From a virus, in the IMG/VR virus record IMGVR_UViG_3300025168_000453, positions 1 through 28,916 of that record: a DNA stretch of 28,916 bases. One strand, given 5' to 3'. Shown here in pieces: positions 17,763 through 27,017 of this stretch (within the stretch, counting starts at the first letter, position 1; each line of letters starts with the position of its first letter). Position numbers and translations under genes: made by a program. Under the pieces are notes generated by a model, which did no database searches, was not told where the DNA came from, and saw nothing but the letters and a program-made list of their open reading frames with translations.

Positions 17763-20700
17763 CATACAAGTAATTCAAAATTATGGTGATAGCCAAAAGG
17801 TCATATTTCAACAAGACAATATGGCAGTAGATGGTGTTCGTAAAACCATAGCGGACATAATGACCTATAAACCTAACCCGAGCGGAACTGCCGCTCCGGC
17901 ATACATGGAGGTCGGAGTCAGCTCCGTTTCCAGCTACCAAATCCAAGCAATGACCTTAGGCAGCGCTAAAGGGTATTACGATAAAAGGGATAGTAGATTT
18001 TGGTACAGTGCTACAGAGTACTCATCAACAAATTACCAACAACTTCCCCTGAAGCCAAATGACTACTTTGAGATGTTCGATAGTTACTCAGCCATTGGGT
18101 ACAACTCTTGGATGTACGACAATGTAGTGGACGCTAACATATTACAATCCCCTACTCTCTCCAATCTGCGGAAGTGGGAAGTTATATACAAAGTTCCTGA
18201 GGACCCTAGCAACCCAGCCATGTCTAGACAAGAAACATCGGTTGAAGGAGCTCCAACAAATGTCACACGTTTTGAACTTACAAAAGGGCAGCAGGCTGTT
18301 ACGTTACGCCAACAAGTCCCAGTGCGTCTAGGAGAAAATTATTATTTATACACCAACGGTAAATCTTACCAAGCAACTTTCGATTTTAGAATTGGAAGAG
18401 GGCGCAACGGTATCACTTTTGAATATTACGATTTTAACAACAGAGAGTTTGTCCCTAAGACTAATTTAGATTCTATGACGCGTGAAACTATTTTATTAAA
18501 TAGTACCTTTGATGTTAACGAGTTTCGCTTCCAACTAAAAGGAAATGAGGTAGACCAAGCTCTGGAACTTAATAACGAATATTATGTAGAGTACGTCTTC
18601 CCAGCTCAGTCATTCGTCGACTCTGAGTTTTCCCCATGGGAGAATGACCAACAAAACCCATACGTAGACATCGCTCGTTTAGAATTATGCGACGCTTCCC
18701 ACCAAATCCTTAAAAATCCAAATTTTTTAACTAGTCAAAGTAGGATGATTAACAATGATTTTCGAATCATAAATGACTTGACGGAATTCAACGCAGTAAG
18801 ACCAGGTCTTTCTAATAGCCTAGGATACAGACACTTGACGGGCTGGTCTGTCGTAAACCCTATCTTAAATTCTGCTGACCCGGGGACTGAGGAACTTAAC
18901 GGGGACATAGGTTCTATAAAACCTGCAATCACTTCACACCTAGAGGCAACAGTCTTTTCGTCAATGACGGACGGCGTAATTCTATACACATCCGGGACGA
19001 ATTTAATTGATTCCAGTGGCGCTGTTTCCCTAACACAAAGTTTTGGTTTGGGGGACGAGGTTAGAAACGACTACGCCTTCCCTAGCCTACTGTCTGATGT
19101 CCCGACCAATTTAAACGCCGCCAACGGTCAGTCAGATAACAACACTACCTTCATGCTCTCCCTAGAGACGATGGTATCAGGTACAAGCACAGCCGCCAAC
19201 TCGGGACACCTACAAATTTCCTTGCTTAGAAATTCGGACGCGTTCTTCTATAGTTTTAACCAAAACTCTGTAACGAACCTTTCCAATAAATTTGAAGCTG
19301 AGGACATACCACTAACAATACCTTATTCAGTAAAAGATTCTTGGTTACAGGTCGGGGTCCCAGTCGTATTACCAGCAGACGCTAACAGGGACTCATACAC
19401 CCTATCAATCAAAGCCTCTGGTCGTACTGACGCAAATGGGTTTTGTAATTATGCAATAAAAGATTTTTCATTTGGAGAATTACAGGGTTGGAGAACGTAC
19501 ATGTACGACCAAAGCGGGTTAGCCTTATGGAGTCTCAGCTCCCAAGGATACACTAACATGACATCAGGATACCTGTACTCTGGATTATCGTTTAGTGGTC
19601 CTACCACACAGGAATTTGGTTGGAGCGCGGGTTATCTCGAAGCAGTTAACGATACTAGAACATCGTTTAAAAATCAGATAGTCCAGAATTTTGGAGGGTT
19701 AGAACCTACTAAAAGTTATCGACTTTCTTTAAAAGGTAGTGCTAAAGGAGATTCTTTTGGAACCGCACCAACGTCTACCGACAACAATGCATTTCTTGCT
19801 CTTTTGAAAGCTCGGGCAAAAATAAGACAATCGGGGAAAAATAATATACTTTCTCAATACATGAAAGATGCAGCAGTGTATAGTGGAAGCACGTACCCTA
19901 TATCTAACCTCAATCCTTACTCTAACAACGGACAGTCGTTTAGAAGGACCTTCCCGCAATTTCAAAAAACATTAAAAGACTCAACAACAAAACCTACGGA
20001 CTGGGGCATTTTGCTGGAAGCTTCCGGCACTGGAGTAAATAACTATGCTTTTGAAGAGTCCAGAGGTAATAAAGGAAATTACACATTGTCAATGGATGTT
20101 TTTAATTCGCATGACGAAGGCTCGTATTTTGTTTTAAGCAGCGCTCCCGGCGCCTTCTATGATTGGGAACTTGCCGACTGGGTAGTTTTTAACGCTGGAA
20201 GCTCGTACCAACCGGAGTATTTGACGACTACCTCTGGGTCATTTTTTCTACCGTTACCTAAAGAAAGGAATACTGACGATTATACTTCTTTTGAATACCC
20301 TCACCCTATAAATTTTCAAAGTGTTGATTTAGAGCCGACAGATGACCCAACACCCGATAACACTGGTTCTCGAGGAACTTACAAAATTACAGCCGGTTTA
20401 TTCGGACCCGCCGCTGCCGAAGGAAGTACCTTAGTTAAAAATATTAGTCTCGCGGGCGCGGGAGAAGAGCCGAACGTAGACATGTGGAAAGACCTTTATT
20501 ATCAATGGGAAACCGGGCGGTGGAGTCCGATACCAAACCAAGGTAATATCAATGCCAATATGAGCAATGCCAACCACCCGGTCAGAAACTTCGTAGCCGC
20601 ACCTTCCGCCATTATAACCAACATGTGTTTATATGGGCTAGGAAAAGATACAGAGTACCAACTTAATATTATTAATACTTCGGGCGGGGAGTTTACGTTT

Positions 20701-22215
20701 AATGATGTGGCTTTAACTGACACTGCGCTAATTGCAAACCCTGGAACCGATAGGTGGGTAAGAGACTCGTCAATTTTTACTAGCGAATTTTACGGGAACA
20801 GCCACTATAAAAATTATACTAATGGAGTTGTTATAAAATATCATAGCACTCTAGATGAAGTAAGTGACCCGTCAAGTCTAACTCCACCACGACCCGCCCA
20901 AACTCCTAAGTTCGCATCGGTAGCATCACAGGTCTCATCACTCGGAGTACCTACCCTTACATTCCCAGCTGTAAATACTTCCATTCCTCGATACCCATGG
21001 ATATTATCTAATTTCACATTAGATGACTATGGTTTGCAGGGAGGAGACGAGTTCGCTTTTGGGTACGATACCCTTTTAACCTTGGAAAATGGAGATGTTA
21101 AAGGGTATGTATCCATGGAAGTCGAGTCTGATGGTAATGTCTACCAATATGATTTTACCACTAAAAACTGGACACCCGGCAGCTCACGCAGAGAGATGGT
21201 TTTTACTATTGAGCCGAACAACTCAAGCGTCATTTCAAACGACACTACTTCTTTCTGGACTAAAATAGCAACCCCTCAAATTACCGCACCTACCTTTGGT
21301 CCTAACACAAAGATGGTGGCGTCCTTAAGGATTGTCCCTTCCTCTGATTCTAACAGTGATATTCTTGTAAAGGATTTCCGAATGTATAAAACCATAGAAG
21401 CTAGACGACAAGATGCTGCAAACTTATTAGGTACGGAGTACCGAGTTTCTGGGGACACATTCCTTTTCCCTGAATTCCCTACCCCCATGGACGAGTCATT
21501 ACAGTCTAAAGGTAAGACAGGAACTCCAGGTGAACTAGGTCATTTCTTAAATAGAATTCCATACTTTGAAGCTTCGTCTTATGCCCTTAACCTCGTTCGT
21601 ACGTATAATAGCCCAGCAGACCCATCAATAACTGGCGAGAAGACTTTGGAAGAAGCAGTTTCCATGGGCGCTTACCTCCCTTCTGAAGGATTCTACTTCG
21701 GACCTGGAGCTTTCGGAACCTCTGGAGTATCAGGTCTCATATCCGGGACACTGAATGCGGTGGGCGTTGTAAATAGTGATGGGTATATCTACCAACATCC
21801 ATTCGCGGCTACCAACGAAAACGACGCTAGTGCAGGGTTTGTAACCTCTTCCTACGTACACAACCCTTACGGTGGATGGACTCACAAACCCAAAGTAAAT
21901 CGGTATATCCTTAAAGTCCATAAGAACGATTGGAAATTTATAGATTACTACATGGGAGGCATTGGCGCCCTTGGTCTAAACGTTTTTGATTATAAGAAAA
22001 CGCATGAAAAATTGGGAACTTCTTTGATGGTAAGTTCTAACAGTGTATCATATTCACAGGGAAGTAGAGTGGCACTATATAATGTAGCTGACCCTTCCCG
22101 GAACCCAGTGTTTAGATTAACCAATAAAAAAGTTACTTTTGCCCCAGGCTTACATATTGATTATCAAAATACGGATTGGCTAACTATAATATGGGATATA
22201 GACTTTCTTAAATAA
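17752..22215 (+). CDS. Giant baseplate-adhesin: small tail-protein shell with ~1,280-residue insertion
   Basis: This 1487-residue protein is probably a fibre- or adhesin-type protein attached to the wedge. Residues 1-57 (GNIQVIQNYGD..., a conserved N at 23, TIADIM, then YMEVGVS) and the last ~45 residues (ending WDIDFLK) resemble the two ends of the 201-residue protein encoded just downstream. The middle therefore looks like a huge insertion. That insertion has repeated beta-sandwich modules with an aromatic hairpin motif: YYDFNNREF (225-233), YDWELADW (803-810), YYQWETGRW (916-924) and YQYDFTTKNW (1131-1140). It also has 'L-x-P-x-x-x-Y' strand starters such as LEPTKSY (650-656). These resemble carbohydrate-binding modules; that role is an inference. 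The ATG at 17752 lies 11 nt inside the previous gene. An alternative start would need the next methionine, M24, which would remove the conserved N-terminus. Confidence 0.72.
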   Translation: MKGNIQVIQNYGDSQKVIFQQDNMAVDGVRKTIADIMTYKPNPSGTAAPAYMEVGVSSVSSYQIQAMTLGSAKGYYDKRDSRFWYSATEYSSTNYQQLPLKPNDYFEMFDSYSAIGYNSWMYDNVVDANILQSPTLSNLRKWEVIYKVPEDPSNPAMSRQETSVEGAPTNVTRFELTKGQQAVTLRQQVPVRLGENYYLYTNGKSYQATFDFRIGRGRNGITFEYYDFNNREFVPKTNLDSMTRETILLNSTFDVNEFRFQLKGNEVDQALELNNEYYVEYVFPAQSFVDSEFSPWENDQQNPYVDIARLELCDASHQILKNPNFLTSQSRMINNDFRIINDLTEFNAVRPGLSNSLGYRHLTGWSVVNPILNSADPGTEELNGDIGSIKPAITSHLEATVFSSMTDGVILYTSGTNLIDSSGAVSLTQSFGLGDEVRNDYAFPSLLSDVPTNLNAANGQSDNNTTFMLSLETMVSGTSTAANSGHLQISLLRNSDAFFYSFNQNSVTNLSNKFEAEDIPLTIPYSVKDSWLQVGVPVVLPADANRDSYTLSIKASGRTDANGFCNYAIKDFSFGELQGWRTYMYDQSGLALWSLSSQGYTNMTSGYLYSGLSFSGPTTQEFGWSAGYLEAVNDTRTSFKNQIVQNFGGLEPTKSYRLSLKGSAKGDSFGTAPTSTDNNAFLALLKARAKIRQSGKNNILSQYMKDAAVYSGSTYPISNLNPYSNNGQSFRRTFPQFQKTLKDSTTKPTDWGILLEASGTGVNNYAFEESRGNKGNYTLSMDVFNSHDEGSYFVLSSAPGAFYDWELADWVVFNAGSSYQPEYLTTTSGSFFLPLPKERNTDDYTSFEYPHPINFQSVDLEPTDDPTPDNTGSRGTYKITAGLFGPAAAEGSTLVKNISLAGAGEEPNVDMWKDLYYQWETGRWSPIPNQGNINANMSNANHPVRNFVAAPSAIITNMCLYGLGKDTEYQLNIINTSGGEFTFNDVALTDTALIANPGTDRWVRDSSIFTSEFYGNSHYKNYTNGVVIKYHSTLDEVSDPSSLTPPRPAQTPKFASVASQVSSLGVPTLTFPAVNTSIPRYPWILSNFTLDDYGLQGGDEFAFGYDTLLTLENGDVKGYVSMEVESDGNVYQYDFTTKNWTPGSSRREMVFTIEPNNSSVISNDTTSFWTKIATPQITAPTFGPNTKMVASLRIVPSSDSNSDILVKDFRMYKTIEARRQDAANLLGTEYRVSGDTFLFPEFPTPMDESLQSKGKTGTPGELGHFLNRIPYFEASSYALNLVRTYNSPADPSITGEKTLEEAVSMGAYLPSEGFYFGPGAFGTSGVSGLISGTLNAVGVVNSDGYIYQHPFAATNENDASAGFVTSSYVHNPYGGWTHKPKVNRYILKVHKNDWKFIDYYMGGIGALGLNVFDYKKTHEKLGTSLMVSSNSVSYSQGSRVALYNVADPSRNPVFRLTNKKVTFAPGLHIDYQNTDWLTIIWDIDFLK
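18300..21300 (+). repeat. Diverged CBM-like module array inside the insertion of the 1487-residue gene
   Basis: Four aromatic hairpins (residues 225-233, 803-810, 916-924 and 1131-1140) recur, each preceded by an alternating hydrophobic strand pair (for example KSYQATFDFRIG, NYTLSMDVFNSHDEGSYFVL and GDEFAFGYDTLL). They resemble the two modules at the end of the preceding gene. Boundaries are approximate, and copies are recognised only by protein pattern. Confidence 0.4.
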
Positions 22216-22218
22216 AAA

Positions 22219-22824
22219 ATGAAATTTTCTGAAATAAACAAAGATATAAACGGACATCTAGAGATATGGAAACACTTCTCAGATGGCTCCAAAGAACTGC
22301 ATTGGGAAGACAAAAATGTCATCTGTAGTGGTATGGGCGCAACTCTAGCTGAGATGTTCGACGCTGCAAAGACTGTTGATGTGCAAAATTTTCAAATGCC
22401 GTACTTTCGGGTAGGTGTTTCTGGTTCTACTCAACAACAAGTATCCTCAACGGGCGACCTTTCTGCTGCACTAACACAAGCGCAATACGGGACTGGCAAT
22501 TTAGCCGTGTCAGTACACAACACCATAATTAATGGAACAGCTGCCACCAACAAAGCATTTGGAGTAATCCCTACTTCTTATGTAAAAAGAGTAACTGATA
22601 CTAAATGCATGTGGCAAATAGTTTTAGATGAACAGACAGCGAACGTAGGAGAATCGCCTTTCGGACCAGGAAGCGCAGAAGCTCTTAACGAAGTGGGGTT
22701 ATACAGTCAAAACCCATACATACAATCACCCAAAGGCTCTCTTTTATGTGCCTATAGGTACTTCAAACCCGTATATAAAACCGATGCCTTTATACTTGTG
22801 TTTAGGTGGACAATAGAATTCTAA
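22219..22824 (+). CDS. Small tail/baseplate protein, the short paralogue-like partner of the upstream gene
   Basis: This 201-residue protein starts GHLEIWKHFSDGSKELHWED (12-31). It carries N33, G38, ATLAEMF (41-47) and YFRVGVS (62-68), and ends in FKPVYKTD then FILVFRWTIEF. The ending 'F-x-[PK]-V-x-K-[ST]-D...W-x-I-x-F' is common at the C-terminus of phage baseplate and fibre-adaptor proteins. The same N- and C-terminal blocks appear in the 1487-residue upstream protein, suggesting the same fold without the insertion. The ATG at 22219 lies 3 nt after the upstream stop behind AAATAAAAA, with no Shine-Dalgarno. The stop overlaps the next gene as TAATG. The molecular role is unknown; a baseplate or fibre-attachment role is inferred from context. 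Confidence 0.72.
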   Translation: MKFSEINKDINGHLEIWKHFSDGSKELHWEDKNVICSGMGATLAEMFDAAKTVDVQNFQMPYFRVGVSGSTQQQVSSTGDLSAALTQAQYGTGNLAVSVHNTIINGTAATNKAFGVIPTSYVKRVTDTKCMWQIVLDEQTANVGESPFGPGSAEALNEVGLYSQNPYIQSPKGSLLCAYRYFKPVYKTDAFILVFRWTIEF

Positions 22825-25800
22825 TGGTAAGTTTCAAAGATATAACAAGCTCAGGTGGAACCGCAATCTCCCCACTAAATTTCAGCGAAGGCGTACCTAA
22901 GTACGACCCTAGTTCCTTCTATAACTGGGAACAGGATAATATTCCATTATGGGTTTTAGAAGAAAGAGGAAATACTCTCTGGGCTCAAGCTGGCTTCCCC
23001 GGAGGAAACCCTGGAGGTATAACCTTTGTCCTGTCCTCATTAGGAAGCTTCGACGAATCTAAAGGAATCTACGATAACATAGATGACATTATTGAGCGTA
23101 TACCAAAACGACTTAAGTTCCCTGTACTAGTAGAGTTATGTACCTACGGTGCATTAGGAAAACTAGACGTAGCTAACATAACCTGTGAAGGAGACGGTAG
23201 ACTAGAGTTTAGAAACCAAACATACTTCGAGGACATTAACGCCTCTGCAACTTCCGTACGGGACTTCGTTACCAGCCCGATGGGAGAAGCAGCTACTCTT
23301 GTAAGCTCTATCTCTTTAGAAGCATCTTCTATGATGCTAGGCGTCTCCTCTGTACGAGGCGGTAATGTGTATGGAGACCAGGCAAGCTGGAATTCCAATG
23401 CCCGTACGTTTACGATGCAAGGTCCAGATACCGACAGGCAAGCGAACAACCTAACAGTATCCATTTTTAGTGGGAACGACTTAGGCGCCTATCAAGGTGG
23501 GTTTACCAACGGAGGGTTCTCCCTACCTCCATACACTTCAGGTGTAGACTACACAATCCCAACGGGTGACGCCAACCCTGTTTACGGCTCCGGTACCGCC
23601 TCAGTGCGGACAGGTGACATTATGGCTATGGCACAAAAACGAGAAAGCCAACTAACACGAGGTCAAAGTACTTTAGTGGGTTATGGTAACTGGTTCTCTG
23701 GGGTTAACGTTAAAGATTGCCAAGGAACTATAATCTTTAGAAATATTCTTACAGACGGCTCAAATCAATTATCGGATAACGCCACCGCAGGATGTATCCA
23801 CACCACGGAAACGGGTTGGAATATAGAAAGCAGCGATGTTATTTTGGATAATACAGCCTCTATCCGAAACTCGGCGAACGGCTATTTCTTTAAAAATTCA
23901 CGTATGAGACTAACCGGTCACTTCATGTCTTGGAGAAACTACACTAAAACTGGTAAACTTGCTGCTAATCGTAAGCAAGACGGGACAGGCGTTTTAGCCG
24001 TGAACACCGATTTGTTATGGGATACAACGTATTACCCTAACAGCCGCAAGTACTTGAATTGGTTTGGAAAGAGTAATCGAGGGATAGAACTTAGAAACAG
24101 TACAATGCGAGGGGGCATATACTCAACTAACGTTTCCGGAGTCCCTAACGGAGGCTCACAAAGCCTAGGTATGAATGTTAATACCCCCCACGGCACCTCA
24201 CTACTATATTGCTCAGGCGCTGGAGGCGACATCGCAACCACACTTATCAACACTCCAGACTGTAACGAAGCCGGTATCTACCTCGAAGGTAGCGATGTAG
24301 AATTCCAAGGAAGATTAAATAGTTATTTAAATGAAGGCGATGGCATAAAAGCTAACCGGTCTCAAATAAGGCTACCTCAATTCACTCTTAACCATAATGG
24401 TGGGTATGGACTAAATCTTAATGGGTCCCAACTAACATATGGTTGGGGGGTAGACGATATTATCACCGACACAGGCACTAATTTTAGAAAATTAGATAGC
24501 TATGACAGTACAGTCTACACTAATACAACTATTAGTAATGACGCGCCCAACACAGCCCTCCGCATTAGAAATAGAGCGCAGTTCCATTGCAGCGACAACA
24601 ATCAAAATATTTTAGCCGCCAAATCCTCTTCGATAAGCCCATTGAGAATGAACAATATCCCTGGCTACTATGGCAGATGGGGCGGAGCCGACTGGGTCGC
24701 TACTGGAGCAGGTGGGTTCCAAATAGGAGCAGTACCTGCATTTTATACCCCCATGACACATTTTGGCGCTACTCCTTACAGAGAAAATAATTTGCCGGGA
24801 ATGGTTATTACCAATAACTCCGACGCCGAGCTGGTTAATGTAAACTACTGTCTCTCCTCCGTAGATACAGGTAAAGGTAAAGTAGCTGTAGCAAGTAATG
24901 GGTCCAACGTAACATTCAGAGGAACATCAGGTTGTACCACAACCTTAAACTATTTCCCGATTACAAGCGAAGCTATGCAATTTAGAAGTTGGCTTGCGGC
25001 AGCTGTCGTAGGTACCGATAACTCCAACGTGGAAATGACAGGACCTACTAAGATAGCTAGATTTGGTATCCCTATTCTAACGGAGAACAATTCTAATTTT
25101 TCTGTTAATCCTCCTACGTTGGTAGGCACTGATAATATTCTAGACGTATCTGGATATAATCTTATTGACCCTACCGGAGGTACTGATACATCTTCTAATC
25201 ACACTTCAATAGAGCTACACTCGACACGAGCATGTATGGTCGCAAACAAGCAGTCTAATATCAGAATGTACGCATTAGGAGGAAAGGTCATCGGAGACGC
25301 TGATGGCGATGACCCAGCAAACTCTGTAGACGTTTTGGCGACAGGGTATGCTGACGCCTTCCTAGGTGACCAAAATAACCAGTTCGCTCTTTCTACCTCT
25401 GGAGGGTACGCGAAGTTTTACCCGAACGCATTTGTAAGTGGTCTTACTTTGGATAATGGACCTACATTAGCATACGAAGCAACCCTAAACCCTAGCCTTC
25501 GATACCTATTAAATAACGAAGCCACGGCTACCGATGAGCGGCACGCTGTAGGAACCACAGGCGGAATGGTCGTCCGCGCGGTAGGTGGAAGTAACTTGGA
25601 TTTAAATCTGGTTAACTTCCAAATGTTCTGCCAACCGGGAACTTTATCTGGAGCCTTCTTCAACTGGGCTGGAAGTGGATGTGAATCTATCGTCGATGTA
25701 GGTGGTGGAGATACAGGAGATGTAGACCCTCCTGATGGACCTGGATACACTAACGAGGGTTCGCCCGGCTCCGCAGCTATTGAGGCTGGCGCTATGCCAG

Positions 25801-27017
25801 CTGGAGACCAAGACGGCGGCTCCACAAATTCTGTTCGAACCGCAAGAACTGTAGGAAGGATTCAGAACCAACCCGGTGTTACCAACAGTGTTGGAACGAC
25901 TGCACCTAACAATAATGATAGCCAAGGAACAATCTATACAGCAGCAGGCAAAGGAAATAACAATAACGCCAGATTCCAAAATAACGCTCAGCCCGGAAGC
26001 ACCGAGGTATTCGGCGACGAATTTACCGGCACCCGCTCTACTAGGCTAGGTATGTACTACCGAAATGAAGATGGTACTAACCCTTCAACAGAATTGTCCG
26101 CAAACCCGTACTGTATGGGAAGCCCAATTCATATCTGGAACCTTGCCGACACATCTAGGATTCATGCAAGTAACCTGCTTATTAATGGTTTAGACCCTGA
26201 AACCGCATCTTTAGGAACCAATGCAGCTGGCGACAATGCCCAAAACTTCCATGGTCCAGGCGGCAAATGGTGGAATGGAGTATCTTTGGATTACTTTGGA
26301 GCAGGTGGTAGAAGAACTACTTATGGAGCTCTAGGAAACCAATTCGCCAACTGTGGAATCTTCCGAATCATGTTGTCTACACGAGGGGACCTTAAAGGGA
26401 TGTATGATGTAAGTACTTTAAGTGGGAACTCGTCAAATAACCAGGGTTGGGAAGGTACTGTATCCGCTGGCGGCTCTTTCGTAGACCAGATTAACGGTGC
26501 AGGTTACACTCACTTCACACAGAACACCAGAATGTTAGGCACCGCGGACAACCGAAGTATAACTAACACCGACTCTGACATGCCCGGCGGAATCTATCAG
26601 CTTTCTAGCTGTTTAAGAGTCTTTGGCTGGGGTCATCCGTCGAGGGTTCCTAATACAGGCGCGGCGCAAATTGGAGCACGAATGGTCGGCTTTAGTGCTG
26701 TTCAAGCGCTATCCTCTAATGACAATTGTGATGATGCTTACATATGGACCAACGCAGCGCCAGCGATGCCTATACCCCCTCTCCATATGGATTGGCAAGG
26801 ATATCTTAGAAACTGGTTGGATTACACCGCGGCTAACGTATTCCAAAATGCAAAACATTTAGCTGAGGACAAGGTAAATGGGTTATCTATTTATCGGTCG
26901 CATCGAGGTTCTATGTCCGGAGGAGAGGGACGAGAAGCGGGGGATGGCTCCGAAAATATATCATACGGTAAAGGAGTAAGGTCCTTAAACTTATTCGATT
27001 TTGAGAGGTTAATGTAA
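22824..27017 (+). CDS. Giant beta-helix tail fibre / baseplate protein
   Basis: This 1397-residue protein begins with a probable attachment motif: D28-P...Y33-N-W-E-Q-D-N-I-P-L42...L45. From about residue 120 to 950 it is built from short repeated strands: NVKDCQGTIIFRN, ESSDVILDNTA, LEGSDVEFQGRLN, NRSQIRLPQFTLNHNG, DNSNVEMTG and NNSNFSVNPP. The recurring 'x-[NG]-S-x-[VI]-x-[FLM]-x' coils indicate a right-handed parallel beta-helix of the pectate-lyase or tailspike kind. A low-complexity linker rich in G, N, D, P, S and T (about 958-1075) separates a C-terminal region of about 320 residues. I see no confident catalytic triad, so enzymatic depolymerase activity is unproven. The start is set at the ATG at 22824, which forms a TAATG overlap like other junctions here. 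The in-frame GTG at 22806 would add six residues and extend the overlap to 19 nt. Confidence 0.75.
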   Translation: MVSFKDITSSGGTAISPLNFSEGVPKYDPSSFYNWEQDNIPLWVLEERGNTLWAQAGFPGGNPGGITFVLSSLGSFDESKGIYDNIDDIIERIPKRLKFPVLVELCTYGALGKLDVANITCEGDGRLEFRNQTYFEDINASATSVRDFVTSPMGEAATLVSSISLEASSMMLGVSSVRGGNVYGDQASWNSNARTFTMQGPDTDRQANNLTVSIFSGNDLGAYQGGFTNGGFSLPPYTSGVDYTIPTGDANPVYGSGTASVRTGDIMAMAQKRESQLTRGQSTLVGYGNWFSGVNVKDCQGTIIFRNILTDGSNQLSDNATAGCIHTTETGWNIESSDVILDNTASIRNSANGYFFKNSRMRLTGHFMSWRNYTKTGKLAANRKQDGTGVLAVNTDLLWDTTYYPNSRKYLNWFGKSNRGIELRNSTMRGGIYSTNVSGVPNGGSQSLGMNVNTPHGTSLLYCSGAGGDIATTLINTPDCNEAGIYLEGSDVEFQGRLNSYLNEGDGIKANRSQIRLPQFTLNHNGGYGLNLNGSQLTYGWGVDDIITDTGTNFRKLDSYDSTVYTNTTISNDAPNTALRIRNRAQFHCSDNNQNILAAKSSSISPLRMNNIPGYYGRWGGADWVATGAGGFQIGAVPAFYTPMTHFGATPYRENNLPGMVITNNSDAELVNVNYCLSSVDTGKGKVAVASNGSNVTFRGTSGCTTTLNYFPITSEAMQFRSWLAAAVVGTDNSNVEMTGPTKIARFGIPILTENNSNFSVNPPTLVGTDNILDVSGYNLIDPTGGTDTSSNHTSIELHSTRACMVANKQSNIRMYALGGKVIGDADGDDPANSVDVLATGYADAFLGDQNNQFALSTSGGYAKFYPNAFVSGLTLDNGPTLAYEATLNPSLRYLLNNEATATDERHAVGTTGGMVVRAVGGSNLDLNLVNFQMFCQPGTLSGAFFNWAGSGCESIVDVGGGDTGDVDPPDGPGYTNEGSPGSAAIEAGAMPAGDQDGGSTNSVRTARTVGRIQNQPGVTNSVGTTAPNNNDSQGTIYTAAGKGNNNNARFQNNAQPGSTEVFGDEFTGTRSTRLGMYYRNEDGTNPSTELSANPYCMGSPIHIWNLADTSRIHASNLLINGLDPETASLGTNAAGDNAQNFHGPGGKWWNGVSLDYFGAGGRRTTYGALGNQFANCGIFRIMLSTRGDLKGMYDVSTLSGNSSNNQGWEGTVSAGGSFVDQINGAGYTHFTQNTRMLGTADNRSITNTDSDMPGGIYQLSSCLRVFGWGHPSRVPNTGAAQIGARMVGFSAVQALSSNDNCDDAYIWTNAAPAMPIPPLHMDWQGYLRNWLDYTAANVFQNAKHLAEDKVNGLSIYRSHRGSMSGGEGREAGDGSENISYGKGVRSLNLFDFERLM

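Noticed and set aside
17740-17770. Possible programmed frameshift fusing the 1615- and 1487-residue genes
   Set aside because: There is no convincing slippery heptamer. The downstream frame has its own ATG, and its N-terminus matches the N-terminus of the separate 201-residue protein.
25785-25801. Perfect inverted repeat GCTGGC-gctat-GCCAGC, terminator-like
   Set aside because: It is inside the coding linker of the beta-helix gene, has no following T-run, and encodes part of a plausible AGAMPAG stretch.
25418-25979. Two overlapping antisense frames (135 and 111 residues) opposite the beta-helix gene
   Set aside because: They lie over the beta-helix and its low-complexity linker; their proline/serine-rich translations reflect sense codon bias.
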